A DNA stretch of 64,000 nt from contig NZ_LUTN01000016.1 in NCBI RefSeq assembly GCF_002111595.1, forward strand, positions 1 to 64,000. The letters run 5' to 3'. Position 1 is the first letter of the stretch; every line of letters begins with the position of its first letter. Both the position numbers and the translations under genes were made by a program. This DNA is from Lonsdalea britannica. GTDB taxonomy: Bacteria; Pseudomonadota; Gammaproteobacteria; Enterobacterales; Enterobacteriaceae. A model generated the notes under the pieces. That model saw nothing but the letters and a program-made list of their open reading frames with translations. It was not told the origin of the DNA and searched no databases. This document shows positions 37,748 to 47,674 of the stretch, piece by piece.

Positions 37748-38515
37748 CTAGAGGGTGAACGCGTCCGCGTCGCGCCAGGCGGGGAAAGCTTGCCGATAGG
37801 CTTGCAGCGCTTCCAGCGACAGTTCCGCATCCAGCCGTGCGGGCTGATTTTCCGGGGCGCTGGCCAGCGTCTGACCGAGCGGATCGAGGATCACGCTGTC
37901 GCCCTGATAGCTGTGGCCGTTGGCATCGATACCGACGCGATTACAGCCCGCCACATAGCTTTGGTTTTCAATCGCGCGGGCCGTCAGCAGCGTCTTCCAG
38001 TGATGAGCGCGCGGCGTCGGCCAGTTGGCGACATACAGCAGCAGGTCGTAATCCTGCTGGTTGCGCGCCCAGACCGGGAAGCGCAGGTCGTAGCAGACCA
38101 GCGGCATGATGCGCCAGCCGCGCCACTCCACCACCAGTTTCTTCTTTCCTGCCTGATAATACTGATGTTCGTCCGCCATGCGGAACAGATGCCGCTTATC
38201 GTAGCGATACAGCGTGCCGTGCGGATCGGCGAACAGAAAACGGTTCGCCGCTCCTTTCGACGTTTGCACCGCCACGCTGCCGCCGATGAGCGCGTTGGTG
38301 CGCTGCGCCCACTGGCAGAGCCAGGCTTCCACCACCGACTGCTCCAGGCTGTGTCCGGCGGCTTCCATCGCGAATCCGGTGGTGAACATTTCCGGCAGCA
38401 GAATCAGATCGCGGCCGGTGATGTTTTCCAATAACGCGTCGAAGTGGCTCAGGTTGGCGGGACCATCCATCCACGCCAGCGGTTGTTGCAGTAGGGTGAT
38501 TTTTAAAGTCGACAT
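37748..38515 (-). CDS. mtnU: Omega-amidase, nitrilase family (YafV/MtnU)
   Basis: A 255-residue carbon-nitrogen hydrolase with the Glu-Lys-Cys triad in LLPEMFTTGF, YDKRHLF and LVCYDLRFPVW. It hydrolyses 2-oxoglutaramate/2-oxosuccinamate, the products left when a glutamine-dependent transaminase re-forms methionine, so it drives the last salvage step. It overlaps the 3' end of the mtnE aminotransferase by 13 bp, a direct functional link. The start MSTLKITLLQ matches E. coli YafV. Confidence 0.9.
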   Translation of the reverse strand: MSTLKITLLQQPLAWMDGPANLSHFDALLENITGRDLILLPEMFTTGFAMEAAGHSLEQSVVEAWLCQWAQRTNALIGGSVAVQTSKGAANRFLFADPHGTLYRYDKRHLFRMADEHQYYQAGKKKLVVEWRGWRIMPLVCYDLRFPVWARNQQDYDLLLYVANWPTPRAHHWKTLLTARAIENQSYVAGCNRVGIDANGHSYQGDSVILDPLGQTLASAPENQPARLDAELSLEALQAYRQAFPAWRDADAFTL

Positions 38516-39657
38516 AGGCGCTCCGCAGCGGCATCCAACGTTGATTCCTGCTTGGCAAAACATAGCCGAATCAAGGTGTGGGGGAAAGTGTCTGCGCAGA
38601 AAACCGACAGCGGAATGGCGGCGACGCCAACGTGTTCGGTCATCCAGCGGCAGAAGGTCACGTCATCCTGCGTCGAAATCGCTTTGTAGTCCGCCAGCAG
38701 GAAGTAGGTGCCCTGACACGGCAACAGCTCAAAGCGGCTGGCCGACAGCGCATTGACGAAACGATCGCGTCGCGCCCGATAAAAATCAGGCAGCTCGCGC
38801 CAGTGTTCCGGGTGTTGCCGCAGCATATCGGCAATCGCCAGCTGTGCTGGCGTGTTGACGGCGAACGTCAGATATTGATGGATTTTGCGCAGTTCGGCGC
38901 TGATAGGCGCGGGAGCTACGCAGTAACCCACTTTCCAGCCGGTCATATGGAACGTTTTACCGAAGGACGAGACGGCGACCGCGCGCTGACGCAGCTCGGG
39001 ATGCGCCAGGACGCTGGCATGACCTTCCGGATCGAAGCAGATGTGCTCGTACACTTCATCGCTCAGCACGTAAATTTCGCGTTCGGCAATCGCCTGCCAC
39101 AGGACGTCGAAATCCGATTTTTGCCAGACGGTGGCCGACGGGTTGTGCGGCGTGTTGAGGATCACCAGCCGGGTTTTATCGCTGAGAAGCGCGGCGAACT
39201 CCGCCCAGTCCACCCGAAAGGCGGGGGGCTGCAGCGCCAGACGCTTCACGACGCCGCCAGCCAATTCGATGGCTGGCGCATAGCAGTCATAGCTCGGATC
39301 GAAGCAGATCACTTCATCACCCTGACGCACCAGCGCGCTGATGGCGGCGAACAGGGCTTCCGTCGCGCCAGCCGTGACCGTAATTTCCTGGTCGACATCC
39401 GGTTCCCAACCATACAGCTGCCCGGTTTTTTCAGCGATAGCCTGTCGCAGCGGCGCGACGCCGGTCATCGGCGCGTACTGATTCGCCCCCTGGCTAACGT
39501 GATAGGCCAGACGTTCTTGCAGATACTGAGGACCGTCGAAATCAGGGAAGCCCTGCGACAAGTTGATCGCCTGATGCTTCTGCGCCAGCGCGCTCATCTG
39601 GGTGAAGATGGTCGTGCCGAGAGAAGGGAGTTTACTGTGGGGGATTAGCGCCGCGCT
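38503..39657 (-). CDS. mtnE: Methionine (glutamine) aminotransferase MtnE/YbdL
   Basis: A 384-residue class I PLP enzyme very close to E. coli YbdL. It transaminates 2-oxo-4-methylthiobutyrate to methionine, preferring glutamine or aromatic donors. The PLP lysine lies in VAVSSFGKTFHMTGWKVGY and the phosphate-binding motif is TVTAGATEAL. The start is at MSAALIPHSK by family alignment. MetJ-type boxes lie 72-95 bp upstream, and mtnU follows in the same unit. Confidence 0.92.
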   Translation of the reverse strand, partial: SAALIPHSKLPSLGTTIFTQMSALAQKHQAINLSQGFPDFDGPQYLQERLAYHVSQGANQYAPMTGVAPLRQAIAEKTGQLYGWEPDVDQEITVTAGATEALFAAISALVRQGDEVICFDPSYDCYAPAIELAGGVVKRLALQPPAFRVDWAEFAALLSDKTRLVILNTPHNPSATVWQKSDFDVLWQAIAEREIYVLSDEVYEHICFDPEGHASVLAHPELRQRAVAVSSFGKTFHMTGWKVGYCVAPAPISAELRKIHQYLTFAVNTPAQLAIADMLRQHPEHWRELPDFYRARRDRFVNALSASRFELLPCQGTYFLLADYKAISTQDDVTFCRWMTEHVGVAAIPLSVFCADTFPHTLIRLCFAKQESTLDAAAERLCRL

Positions 39658-39728
39658 CATGACTGAATACAACTCCTGCAAACGTGTATAGCTAGCCAAT
39701 ATATCACGCTGTCGATAATTGGCAATTG

Positions 39729-39752
39729 AGACGTTTGGGTGTCTATATGGCT
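39729..39752 (-). promoter_or_regulatory. MetJ boxes upstream of mtnE
   Basis: Three contiguous 8-bp units: AGACGTTT (7 of 8 to the MetJ consensus AGACGTCT), GGGTGTCT and ATATGGCT (5 of 8 each). Tandem octamers are how MetJ-SAM represses methionine genes. The site precedes a methionine-salvage gene, which supports the assignment. Confidence 0.65.
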
Positions 39753-39951
39753 AAAAAACATGACGCGTGAATGGGTAGAAAACGGACTTATCGTATTGTT
39801 ATTCAAGATAAATGTTGTTGAAGTTCTTTTTTAAACCAGAGAGCGATAAAGGACGGTAATAAACAGGCATAAACAATCCTGAGGAACAGGAAACCCAGTG
39901 TGAATGCTGGATATTGGGCACATTGAAACAACATAAGGACATCGTTTGTTT

Positions 39952-41028
39952 ATGAATAACGTAATGAAAAACGTCGAGATTATCGATTTTGGAAGCGGTC
40001 AATCTATTCCAAACCCCAAAGCATCATGTGGCGCAGTGACGCCGTATGAAAAGTTGATTTTCAGCGTGAAGCGGTTACCCGAAACGCTGTCGTCTTATTT
40101 CCCTCTCAATGGTTATTCGACGCCCTGCCGGGCCGTCAACAATTTGTCGTCAACGATAGAGGTTTGTTTGCGCGCGATGATAGCGGCGACGCTTCCGCGG
40201 AACTTTCTTCATTCAACGTTACAGATGACGGGACAGACGTATGGAGCCGCAACGACGGAACCGACCACCTGTGCCTGTCACCGTGATATTACGCTCGCCG
40301 AGTTACGAAAAATCGCGCCGGAGGCCGATGAAGACAAGCTGACGACGTACCTGCAGGCTTTTAATGAGGGATTCGCTAAATACAGGATGACCACATGCAG
40401 GGAAAAAGCGCATTTTCTTGCACAGTGTTGTCACGAAAGCATGGGCCTGGTCTACACCGCGGAAATCGGCGGGAGTCAAAAGAGCTATGCGCCTTGGTAC
40501 GGTCGGGGCTTGATTCAATTGACCTTCGAGATGAACTATCGCGCGTACGGGAGCGCGGTGGGCGAGGATGTGTATTCCAGTGAAGACAACCGGAATAAAC
40601 TGACTACCTCGCCTCACTGTGTGACCTCGGCCTTTTGGTTTTACATGGATTATGGCAACCAGAATCTGAATCGTTACGCCAAAAAAGATGACTTCAATAT
40701 CATTACGGCCAGAATTAACGGCGGTTTTAATGGTTATGACGACAGGTTGCGCTATTTCGATAAGGCCGTTGAGGTGCTGAAGTGTGAGCACCTCAATCAA
40801 TTAAGGAAGGCGAATGGATTCACGTTCGAGGAGAGCGCCATTTATAACAATAAAGTTTATGCGTACAGCTGGGCGCGTTATCACGATCCGTTAAGCAAAG
40901 AACAAGGCACTCGCAAAGATAAGGCTGAGGCGCTGGTGGCTTATAAGAGGGCGCTGGCGTTATATCAAGCGGCGAAAGATACCACCAAAGCCAACGCGAT
41001 TCAGACGCGAATAAATCGCCTAAGTTGA
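39952..41028 (+). CDS. GH19/lysozyme-like hydrolase, probable secreted effector, possibly frame-disturbed
   Basis: A continuous 358-codon frame, but only its C-terminal two thirds look coherent. From about residue 107 it shows CACHRDITLAELRKIAP, KAHFLAQCCHESMGLVY (catalytic Glu) and YGRGLIQLTFEMNYRAYG, features of GH19/lysozyme-like peptidoglycan or chitin hydrolases, including type VI secretion-associated ones with the CxC start. Between about 40100 and 40285 the called frame is poor in family features, while the plus-two frame reads SQWLFDALPGRQQFVVNDRG and further protein-like sequence, so two compensating indels are likely. No signal peptide, VgrG or clear immunity gene is adjacent. It interrupts the mtn genes and is probably acquired. 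Initiation at TTG 39946 is an alternative. Confidence 0.6.
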   Translation: MNNVMKNVEIIDFGSGQSIPNPKASCGAVTPYEKLIFSVKRLPETLSSYFPLNGYSTPCRAVNNLSSTIEVCLRAMIAATLPRNFLHSTLQMTGQTYGAATTEPTTCACHRDITLAELRKIAPEADEDKLTTYLQAFNEGFAKYRMTTCREKAHFLAQCCHESMGLVYTAEIGGSQKSYAPWYGRGLIQLTFEMNYRAYGSAVGEDVYSSEDNRNKLTTSPHCVTSAFWFYMDYGNQNLNRYAKKDDFNIITARINGGFNGYDDRLRYFDKAVEVLKCEHLNQLRKANGFTFEESAIYNNKVYAYSWARYHDPLSKEQGTRKDKAEALVAYKRALALYQAAKDTTKANAIQTRINRLS

Positions 41029-41033
41029 ACCAT

Positions 41034-41059
41034 GGGGGGCTGATTCAGCCCCCTTTTTT
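41034..41059 (+). terminator. Terminator of the GH19 gene
   Basis: GGGGGCT (41035-41041) pairs with AGCCCCC (41047-41053), followed by six T residues, 6 bp past the stop. Confidence 0.92.
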
Positions 41060-41735
41060 ATCCGAAGATCGCACAAGCGCACCCGATGAACGCCGTGATT
41101 TGTGCATCGAAGTGAACAGCGGCGGATTATTTTGCCAGCGCCGACCGTTCATTGACGTCCTCGCCAAACGAACAGAGCACATCAGACAGTCAGTTTATAT
41201 CGATAGAGTCAGAGAAAAACTGACCGGCTGCGCCGGTGTGCGTCGCGAGCGTTTTGGCTAATTTCCTGCACGGTTTCTTCTAACACATTGCTTTTGCCGT
41301 TCCAGGTCAATATCAACTTCCCCTCCCGTTTTGCCGGTGTGATGTTATCGTCTGTCGGACAAGAAAACAGCAGCGTGTCGTCAGGCGACGGGGCGGTCTG
41401 AGCTGGCGGTCAGAAAACAAAAAACAGTATAAAAAAAGGGGGATTACCCACCCTCTTTTCGCGGTATTCTCCTTGGCCGGAAGGGCCGATGATCTTCTTG
41501 AGATCCCCGATTTCTCCGGGTAATCTCACGCGTTAATGTGATACTTATCATCAGGCGAAGGCGCCGAGAGTATATGCCAGCGCGCGAATCAGAGGGTTCA
41601 GACGCGGGGGAAAGAAACCGGCGTATTTCTCTCTGATGTTTATAAAAATTCATGCTCACTGAGCGGCAATAACAACACTGAACGCCGACGGTTGCGTCGG
41701 AACGTTTGGGGATTCACCTGCACTGGGAATAGACC
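41060..41735. other. Gene-free region before mtnB
   Basis: About 675 bp. A G-rich/C-rich element with a long A run (41424-41455) could be a minus-strand terminator remnant. Close to mtnB, AACGTTTGG-type sequence near 41699 weakly resembles a MetJ octamer. The open frames at 41025-41261 and 41444-41659 have no recognisable content. The stretch may hold decayed DNA that came with the GH19 gene. Confidence 0.45.
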
Positions 41736-42350
41736 ATGAGCGATAACGTATTTTTGACCGACCTGCTGGCGGCCTGCCACTGGATCGGGGAAAGAGGCTT
41801 GTGTCCCGCCACCGGCGGCAACATGTCCGTCCGTCTCGATGAGGCGCGCAGCCTGATCACGGCATCGGGCAAAGACAAGGGCAATCTAAAGCCGGATGAC
41901 TTTCTACAGGTCGATATTGCTACCAACCATGTGCCTAGCGGCCGTACGCCGTCCGCGGAAACCGGTTTGCACACCTTGCTGTATCGTCTCGACGCGCACA
42001 TCGGCGCCGTGCTGCATACGCACTCGGTCAACGCCACGGTGTTGTCCCGTGTAGAGAAAAGCGATGCCTTGATTCTGGAAGGCTACGAGATGCAGAAGTC
42101 GCTGGCTGGCCAGCGCTCGCATCTCGACCAAGTGAACATCCCTATTTTCGATAACGATCAGGACATTCCGGCGCTGGCCGAGCGCGTGGCGGCTCGCCAT
42201 GCGTCCACGCCGCTGCGTTACGGTTTTCTGGTGCGGGGCCACGGCCTCTACTGTTGGGGACAGAGCGTGCAGGAAGCGCGACGTCATCTCGAGGGGCTGG
42301 AGTTTCTGTTCCAGTGCGAACTGCAACGACGTTTGCTGGAGGCGCAATGA
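41736..42350 (+). CDS. mtnB: Methylthioribulose-1-phosphate dehydratase MtnB
   Basis: A 204-residue class II aldolase-fold zinc enzyme that dehydrates 5-methylthioribulose-1-phosphate to 2,3-diketo-5-methylthiopentyl-1-phosphate. Zinc ligands are in [11 protein letters not shown] (His-x-His) and [11 protein letters not shown], and the catalytic acid region is [10 protein letters not shown]. It is the first gene of mtnBCD; its stop overlaps the mtnC start (ATGA). Confidence 0.95.
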   Translation: MSDNVFLTDLLAACHWIGERGLCPATGGNMSVRLDEARSLITASGKDKGNLKPDDFLQVDIATNHVPSGRTPSAETGLHTLLYRLDAHIGAVLHTHSVNATVLSRVEKSDALILEGYEMQKSLAGQRSHLDQVNIPIFDNDQDIPALAERVAARHASTPLRYGFLVRGHGLYCWGQSVQEARRHLEGLEFLFQCELQRRLLEAQ

Positions 42351-43036
42351 TTAAGGCCATCGTCACCGACATTGAAGGCACCACCAGCGACATTCGCTTC
42401 GTACACGACGTTCTGTTTCCCTACGCGCGCGCGCGTTTGGCGGACATCGTGGCTCAGGCCGGCGAGCAGCGGGAAGTCGCCGATGCGCTGGCGGCGCTGC
42501 GGATCGAGCTTGCGCGTCCGGAAGCCAGCGAAACGGAGCTGGTGGACGCACTGGCGCAGTTTATGGATCAGGATCGCAAGTCGACGGCGCTGAAAACGTT
42601 GCAGGGCATTATCTGGCGTACAGGCTATCGGCAGGGCGACTTCCATGGCCACGTCTACGCCGACGTGACGCCGCAACTGCATGCGTGGCTTGAGCAGGGC
42701 ATCAAGCTGTACGTTTACTCTTCCGGCTCGGTCGAGGCGCAGCAATTGCTGTTCGGCCACAGCGACGTCGGTGACTTACGACCGCTGTTCAGCGGCTATT
42801 TTGATACGCGCGTTGGCGCCAAACGTGAAGTCGCATCCTATCGGAATATCGCCGAAGCCATTGCGCTCCCGGCGGCTGAAATTCTGTTCCTTTCCGATAT
42901 TCATCAGGAGCTGGACGCGGCGCGAAGCGCCGGTTGGCATACCTGTCAGCTGCTGCGCGGCGAGGCAGACCCCCAGAGCGATCACCCGCAGGTGAGCCGC
43001 TTCGATCATATCGACGTACAGGAGATTTCCTCATGA
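42347..43036 (+). CDS. mtnC: Enolase-phosphatase E1 MtnC
   Basis: A 229-residue bifunctional HAD enzyme. It enolises and then dephosphorylates the MtnB product to the acireductone. The nucleophile aspartate lies in [14 protein letters not shown] (HAD motif I), motif II in [11 protein letters not shown] and motif III/IV in [15 protein letters not shown]. It is coupled by 4-bp overlaps to mtnB before and mtnD after. Confidence 0.95.
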   Translation: MIKAIVTDIEGTTSDIRFVHDVLFPYARARLADIVAQAGEQREVADALAALRIELARPEASETELVDALAQFMDQDRKSTALKTLQGIIWRTGYRQGDFHGHVYADVTPQLHAWLEQGIKLYVYSSGSVEAQQLLFGHSDVGDLRPLFSGYFDTRVGAKREVASYRNIAEAIALPAAEILFLSDIHQELDAARSAGWHTCQLLRGEADPQSDHPQVSRFDHIDVQEISS

Positions 43037-43575
43037 GCGCACTCACTATTTTCAGCGACCAAGACGCATCACAACCGGTGTGGCAGAGCCAGGACGCCGA
43101 GGCGATCCGTCAGCGTTTGACGGCTATCGGCGTCCGTTTCGAACGCTGGCAGGCGGATCGCGCATTGAGCGCAGAGCCTGACGCGGAAGAGGTGCTGGCG
43201 GCCTATCAGCATGAAATCAACAAACTGGTGGCGGAAAAAGGCTATCAGAGCTGGGATGTGATCAGCATGCGCGCCGACCATCCTCAGAAGGAAGCGCTGC
43301 GCGGCAAGTTTCTGTCTGAGCATACGCACGGGGAAGATGAAGTGCGTTTCTTTGTGGAGGGCGCGGGGCTGTTCTGCCTGCATGTCGAAGGGCAGATCTT
43401 CCAGATCTTGTGTGAGAAGAACGATCTGTTGTCCGTCCCGGCGGGAACGCCGCACTGGTTCGATATGGGGTCGTCCCCGAACTTTACGGCCATTCGTCTG
43501 TTCGACAATCCGGAAGGATGGATCGCCCACTTCACCGGCGACGACATCGCCACGGCGTATCCGAAGCTGGCCTGA
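43033..43575 (+). CDS. mtnD: Acireductone dioxygenase MtnD
   Basis: A 180-residue cupin that oxidises acireductone to 2-oxo-4-methylthiobutyrate and formate with Fe(II); the Ni(II) form gives methylthiopropionate, formate and CO. The metal ligands lie in [16 protein letters not shown] (H, H, E) and [11 protein letters not shown] (H). It is the last gene of mtnBCD and converges on mtnA across a bidirectional terminator. Confidence 0.95.
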   Translation: MSALTIFSDQDASQPVWQSQDAEAIRQRLTAIGVRFERWQADRALSAEPDAEEVLAAYQHEINKLVAEKGYQSWDVISMRADHPQKEALRGKFLSEHTHGEDEVRFFVEGAGLFCLHVEGQIFQILCEKNDLLSVPAGTPHWFDMGSSPNFTAIRLFDNPEGWIAHFTGDDIATAYPKLA

Positions 43576-43587
43576 TTTCCTGTCGTT

Positions 43588-43623
43588 AAGCGTCTCCCCA
43601 CCCGAGCGGCGGGGAGACGTTTC
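43588..43623. terminator. Shared mtnD-mtnA terminator hairpin
   Basis: CGTCTCCCC (43591-43599) and GGGGAGACG (43611-43619) form a perfect 9-bp stem between convergent mtnD and mtnA. T residues are short on both sides. Confidence 0.75.
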
Positions 43624-43631
43624 CTACGGTA

Positions 43632-44663
43632 TTAACGCGACAGCGTCTGCTGAAAAATACCGGCGCGCGCCTGCTCTGGCGTAATTACACCGCTGTCCAG
43701 CACCCAACCGCTAATCAAGGCGGCCGGGGTGACGTCAAACGCCGGGTTATACACTCGCGCGTCCTGCGGGGCCCACTGGGTATGGCCAAAGCTTCCTGAT
43801 ACGCCGGTGACTTCGGCGGCCGCGCGCTGTTCGATGGGGATCGCGTGTCCATCCGGGCAGTGCGGATCGTGCGTCGTATGAGGCGCGGCGACGTAGAACG
43901 GAATACAGTGATACCGCGCCAGTACCGCCAGGCTGTAGGTGCCGATTTTGTTGGCGACGTCGCCGTTGGCGGCGATGCGGTCCGCACCCACCCACACGGC
44001 ATCAACCTGACCCTGCGCCATCAGCGATGCCGCCATGGCGTCGCAGATCAGATGATAGGGAATGCCCAATTCCCCCAGCTCCCAGGCGGTCAGGCGTCCG
44101 CCTTGCAGCAATGGCCGGGTTTCATCCACCCAGACATTTTCTATCTTGCCTTGCTGATGCGCGCGCAGCAGTACGCCGATCGCCGTGCCGACGCCCGCCG
44201 TCGCCAGTCCGCCGGTGTTGCAGTGCGTCAGCAGCCGACTGCCGGGGGTGACCAGCGCTGCGCCGTAATCCGCGATGCGATCGCACAGGGCGCGATCTTC
44301 CTCAATCAGCCGCAGGGCTTCCTGTCCCAGCGCCGGGATCCACTCCGGCGCCGCCAGCGCCTGCTTCATGCGATCGAGGTTGTTCATCAGGTTCACGGCG
44401 GTCGGGCGGGCCGCGCGCAGCGTCTCCAGCGCGGTCGCCAGCGCAGGACGAGAGAGACCGTGTTCCGCCAGCAAAGCCAGCAGCAGACTGGCCGATAGCC
44501 CGATCACGGGCGCGCCGCGTACGCGCAACGCTTTGATGTGTTCCACCAGCGCATTGACGTCTGGGCAGGGATGCCAAACCTTCTCCTGCGGCAGCGCTTG
44601 CTGATCGAGGATCCAGAGCTGGTTATCAATAACCTTTAAACTTGTAGTGTTAATGTTTTGCAT
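43632..44663 (-). CDS. mtnA: Methylthioribose-1-phosphate isomerase MtnA
   Basis: A 343-residue eIF2B-like isomerase that turns methylthioribose-1-phosphate into methylthioribulose-1-phosphate. Family segments are [29 protein letters not shown] (with the active-site cysteine) and [20 protein letters not shown] (with the catalytic aspartate). It is divergent from mtnK across a MetJ-box cluster, so kinase and isomerase are co-controlled. Confidence 0.96.
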   Translation of the reverse strand: MQNINTTSLKVIDNQLWILDQQALPQEKVWHPCPDVNALVEHIKALRVRGAPVIGLSASLLLALLAEHGLSRPALATALETLRAARPTAVNLMNNLDRMKQALAAPEWIPALGQEALRLIEEDRALCDRIADYGAALVTPGSRLLTHCNTGGLATAGVGTAIGVLLRAHQQGKIENVWVDETRPLLQGGRLTAWELGELGIPYHLICDAMAASLMAQGQVDAVWVGADRIAANGDVANKIGTYSLAVLARYHCIPFYVAAPHTTHDPHCPDGHAIPIEQRAAAEVTGVSGSFGHTQWAPQDARVYNPAFDVTPAALISGWVLDSGVITPEQARAGIFQQTLSR

Positions 44664-44724
44664 TTGGAGTTAAATCCGTGTTGCGCTATTGCATCAATTT
44701 TTTAATTCTGCCAGTATGCTTTGC

Positions 44725-44756
44725 GGATGTATAGACGTCCAAACGCTTTTATGTCT
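44725..44756. promoter_or_regulatory. MetJ boxes between mtnA and mtnK
   Basis: Four contiguous octamers: GGATGTAT, AGACGTCC (7 of 8 to AGACGTCT), AAACGCTT and TTATGTCT. They lie in the 140-bp divergent spacer, close enough to control both promoters. Confidence 0.65.
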
Positions 44757-44803
44757 AAAACAACAAGAAAATGGCACAGATACCACCTACCAGGGGATTC
44801 GCA

Positions 44804-46006
44804 ATGTCACAATACCGTACTTTTCATGCAGACGATGCCGTAGCATACGCCCGCCAATACGGCGGCGTGGCAGAGGCGCACACGTTGGTCGCCGCCGAGG
44901 AAATTGGCGACGGCAACCTGAATCTGGTCTTTAAAATTCGCGATACGCAGGGCGTCAGCCGTGTGATCGTCAAACAGGCATTGCCCTATGTACGCTGCGT
45001 CGGCGAGTCGTGGCCGCTGACGCTGGATCGATCGCGCATCGAAGCGGAAACCTTGCTGACACATGCGCAGTTTTGCCCGCAGCATACCGTCTCGGTGCTG
45101 CATTACGATCCTGAACTGGCGGTGATGGTGCAGGAAGATCTGTCCGATCACCGCATCTGGCGTAACGAGCTGGTCGCCGGGCGTCATTACCCGCAAGCGG
45201 CCGCGCAATTGGGCGAATATTTGGCGCAGACGCTGTTCCATACCTCGGATTTCTATCAGCCGCCGCACGAGAAGAAAGCGGCGGTCAGTCGTTTCACCAA
45301 CCCGGAGCTGTGCCAGATTACGGAAGACCTGTTCTTTACCGATCCGTATATCGACCATGAGCGCAATCAGTTCGAGCCAGAACTCCTGCCGAACGTACTG
45401 GCGCTGCGGGAAGATCGCGAGGTGAAACGCGCGGTGGCGGCCTTGAAACATGGCTTTCTCGCCAAAGCGGAAGCGCTGTTGCACGGCGATGTGCATAGCG
45501 GATCGATTTTCGTCGCGGAAGACAAGCTCAAGGTGATTGACGCCGAGTTCGGTTTCTACGGCCCTATCGGTTTTGACGTGGGGTCTGCGTTGGGGAACCT
45601 GCTGTTGAATTACTGCGGCGCGGCCGGGCTGTTGGGTGATGAAGCCGCAAAGGTGGCTCGATCTCAGCGTCTCGACGAGTGTGCCGCGCTGTGGCGGACG
45701 TTTGCTGAACGTTTCGCGGCGCTGTGCGCTGATCAAGGGCGTGAACCGGCGCTGGCGGCTGAGGGCTATGCCGAACTGTTTTTACGTCAGGTGTGGCAAG
45801 ACGCTATTGGCTACTGTGGCACCGAATTGATTCGTCGCACTATCGGTTTGGCTCATGTGGCGGATCTGGACAGTATTGCGGACACTCAGGCGCGATTGAC
45901 CGCCAAACAGCATGCGCTGGCGCTGGGCCGGGCGCTGATCGTCGACGCGCAGACGATCGGCGACATCGGCGCGCTTTTGACGCGGATCCGTCAGTTCGAC
46001 GTCTGA
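44804..46006 (+). CDS. mtnK: Methylthioribose kinase MtnK
   Basis: A 400-residue kinase of the aminoglycoside-phosphotransferase fold that phosphorylates 5-methylthioribose with ATP, the entry to salvage. The nucleotide loop [15 protein letters not shown], catalytic loop [13 protein letters not shown] and metal motif [17 protein letters not shown] are present. ATG 44804 has AGGGG 8 bp upstream and matches the length of the Klebsiella enzyme; an in-frame ATG at 44771 is less likely. It does not form an operon with the esterase that follows. Confidence 0.95.
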   Translation: MSQYRTFHADDAVAYARQYGGVAEAHTLVAAEEIGDGNLNLVFKIRDTQGVSRVIVKQALPYVRCVGESWPLTLDRSRIEAETLLTHAQFCPQHTVSVLHYDPELAVMVQEDLSDHRIWRNELVAGRHYPQAAAQLGEYLAQTLFHTSDFYQPPHEKKAAVSRFTNPELCQITEDLFFTDPYIDHERNQFEPELLPNVLALREDREVKRAVAALKHGFLAKAEALLHGDVHSGSIFVAEDKLKVIDAEFGFYGPIGFDVGSALGNLLLNYCGAAGLLGDEAAKVARSQRLDECAALWRTFAERFAALCADQGREPALAAEGYAELFLRQVWQDAIGYCGTELIRRTIGLAHVADLDSIADTQARLTAKQHALALGRALIVDAQTIGDIGALLTRIRQFDV

Positions 46007-46406
46007 TCAACACCGTATGGCCGCCGTCACGACAGGAAAAGAGAATCCGTGGCGGTGGTCGAAGCACCGGATATCGCGTTCATTTGTTATGGCGGCGCGC
46101 CAGCGCTTTAACGCTGCGCGCAATTTTACTCCTCGTTGTTCCTCCTCGTTCCTTCCCCACATATTGCTAAATCAAGGGTTCTTTCAGGCAAGTGCTGTCG
46201 TGATGAACCGCCCGAATGTGTCACTGTTTTGAATGAGGGCTTTGCGACGTTGATGCTCCGTGGGCGTTGTTCATCTTTTCATAAAACACCAAAGGTTAAA
46301 GTCGGTGGATTGTGGCTATTTTCACCTATCATTTTCATGAGCAGGGTGGCATTAACCATCATGAACGCTTGGCTTTCGGCATCAACGCGCTGATAGAGGG
46401 GAGAAG
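46007..46406. other. Gene-free region between mtnK and the esterase gene
   Basis: About 400 bp. Short frames (46017-46232 and 46136-46393) have no recognised content. A GGGGAGAAG ribosome site lies just before the esterase ATG. No clear terminator for mtnK is seen. Confidence 0.45.
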
Positions 46407-47429
46407 ATGAAAAAACGTGCTTGTCATCAACATGACGGCAGTCTGCTACTGTCGGCGGGTAGCGCTCACGCGGCCAGCGCGGACCCGTATATTGAACGTG
46501 AAACGCAGGCTTTGTTGACTGCGCTGAACCGCGGGGGCAGCCAACCGATTGAACAGCTTTCTCCGGCAGAGGCGCGAAAGATGCTGGCCGAACTGCAGGC
46601 GAGCGTCGACGTGGATATGTCCGGCGTCGTCATCTCGCATAAAACGATTAATGTGGACGGACACCCGCTGGCATTGACCATCGTACGGCCTGACAACGCC
46701 GGGGACATGCCGCCCGCATTTATGTTTTTTCATGGCGGCGGCTGGGTGCTGGGTGATTTCCCGGCCCACCAACGCATGGTCAGAGATCTGGTGCGTTCTT
46801 CCGGCGCTGCGGCCGTCTTCGTGGACTACACCCTCAGCCCGGAAGCGCATTATCCCGTGGCGATCCATCAGGCTTATGCCGCGACCCTGTGGGTGTCTGA
46901 GCACGGCGCGGAAATCAACGTCGATGGACAGCGTCTGGCCGTCGTTGGCAACAGCGCTGGCGGTAACATGGCGACGGTGGTCTGCCTGATGGCGAAAGAA
47001 AAGGGCTCGCCGACGCTTCGCTATCAGGTGCTTTTCTGCCCGGTCACGGATGCCAGATTCGACACGGAATCTTACCAACGTTTTGCTGAGGGCCGCTTTC
47101 TGACGCGCGCCATGATGACCTGGTTCTGGGACCACTATACGACCCGCGACGCCGAGCGCGCCGAGATTTACGCATCGCCGCTGAGGGCGAGCGAAGCGCA
47201 GTTGAAAGGGTTACCGCCAGCTCTGATCCAGACCGCAGAAAACGATGTGCTGCGAGACGAAGGAGAAGCCTATGCTCGCCATCTGAATGCGGCAGGCGTC
47301 GACGTCGTGCAGGTGCGTTACAACGGTATGATCCACGACTTTGGTTTTCACAACGCCTTGGTGAAGGTGCCGGAAGCTCAGGCCGCGTTGGACCAGGCTG
47401 GCAGGCTGCTGAAAAAGCATCTGCGTTAA
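46407..47429 (+). CDS. Alpha/beta-hydrolase esterase (HSL family)
   Basis: A 340-residue hormone-sensitive-lipase-type esterase. The oxyanion motif FFHGGGWVLGD, nucleophile elbow VVGNSAGGNMA (Ser), acid in QTAENDVLRDEGEAY (Asp) and His in IHDFGFHNALV complete the triad. Substrate unknown; short-chain esters are usual for the family. An export signal seems intended (SLLLSAGSAHA before SADPY), but the first 12 residues (MKKRACHQHDG) are a poor n/h-region. The next frame at the same bases reads VLVINMTAV, so two small indels near the six-A run may have disturbed it. Confidence 0.82.
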   Translation: MKKRACHQHDGSLLLSAGSAHAASADPYIERETQALLTALNRGGSQPIEQLSPAEARKMLAELQASVDVDMSGVVISHKTINVDGHPLALTIVRPDNAGDMPPAFMFFHGGGWVLGDFPAHQRMVRDLVRSSGAAAVFVDYTLSPEAHYPVAIHQAYAATLWVSEHGAEINVDGQRLAVVGNSAGGNMATVVCLMAKEKGSPTLRYQVLFCPVTDARFDTESYQRFAEGRFLTRAMMTWFWDHYTTRDAERAEIYASPLRASEAQLKGLPPALIQTAENDVLRDEGEAYARHLNAAGVDVVQVRYNGMIHDFGFHNALVKVPEAQAALDQAGRLLKKHLR

Positions 47430-47674
47430 GCATCGAATTCTGATGTTGCGTTTGCATGCCGCCTGGCGCCGTTTCGTCGGTATGTTTTGATACCGGTGGA
47501 GCCTTGTGGCGTCCTTCTGTATGAGCGGGAGCGCCCCATTGCGCGCAAATTAACCGCTCCGGCGTGACCGCTGCCGCGAATCATGACAATCGTCAATTGT
47601 GCGCTTCTCCGGGTTTGGGCGATCCGTTACACTGCACGGCAGACCATCGTGATATCACCTAATGAGAGGGTTCC

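Noticed and set aside
41025..41261. A small ORF after the GH19 gene as a possible immunity protein
   Set aside because: It starts inside the terminator hairpin, has no membrane or export features and no ribosome site.
41060..41735. A SAM-responsive riboswitch before mtnB
   Set aside because: I could not build a SAM-I, SAM-II or SAM-IV core from this region, and enterobacteria normally use MetJ.
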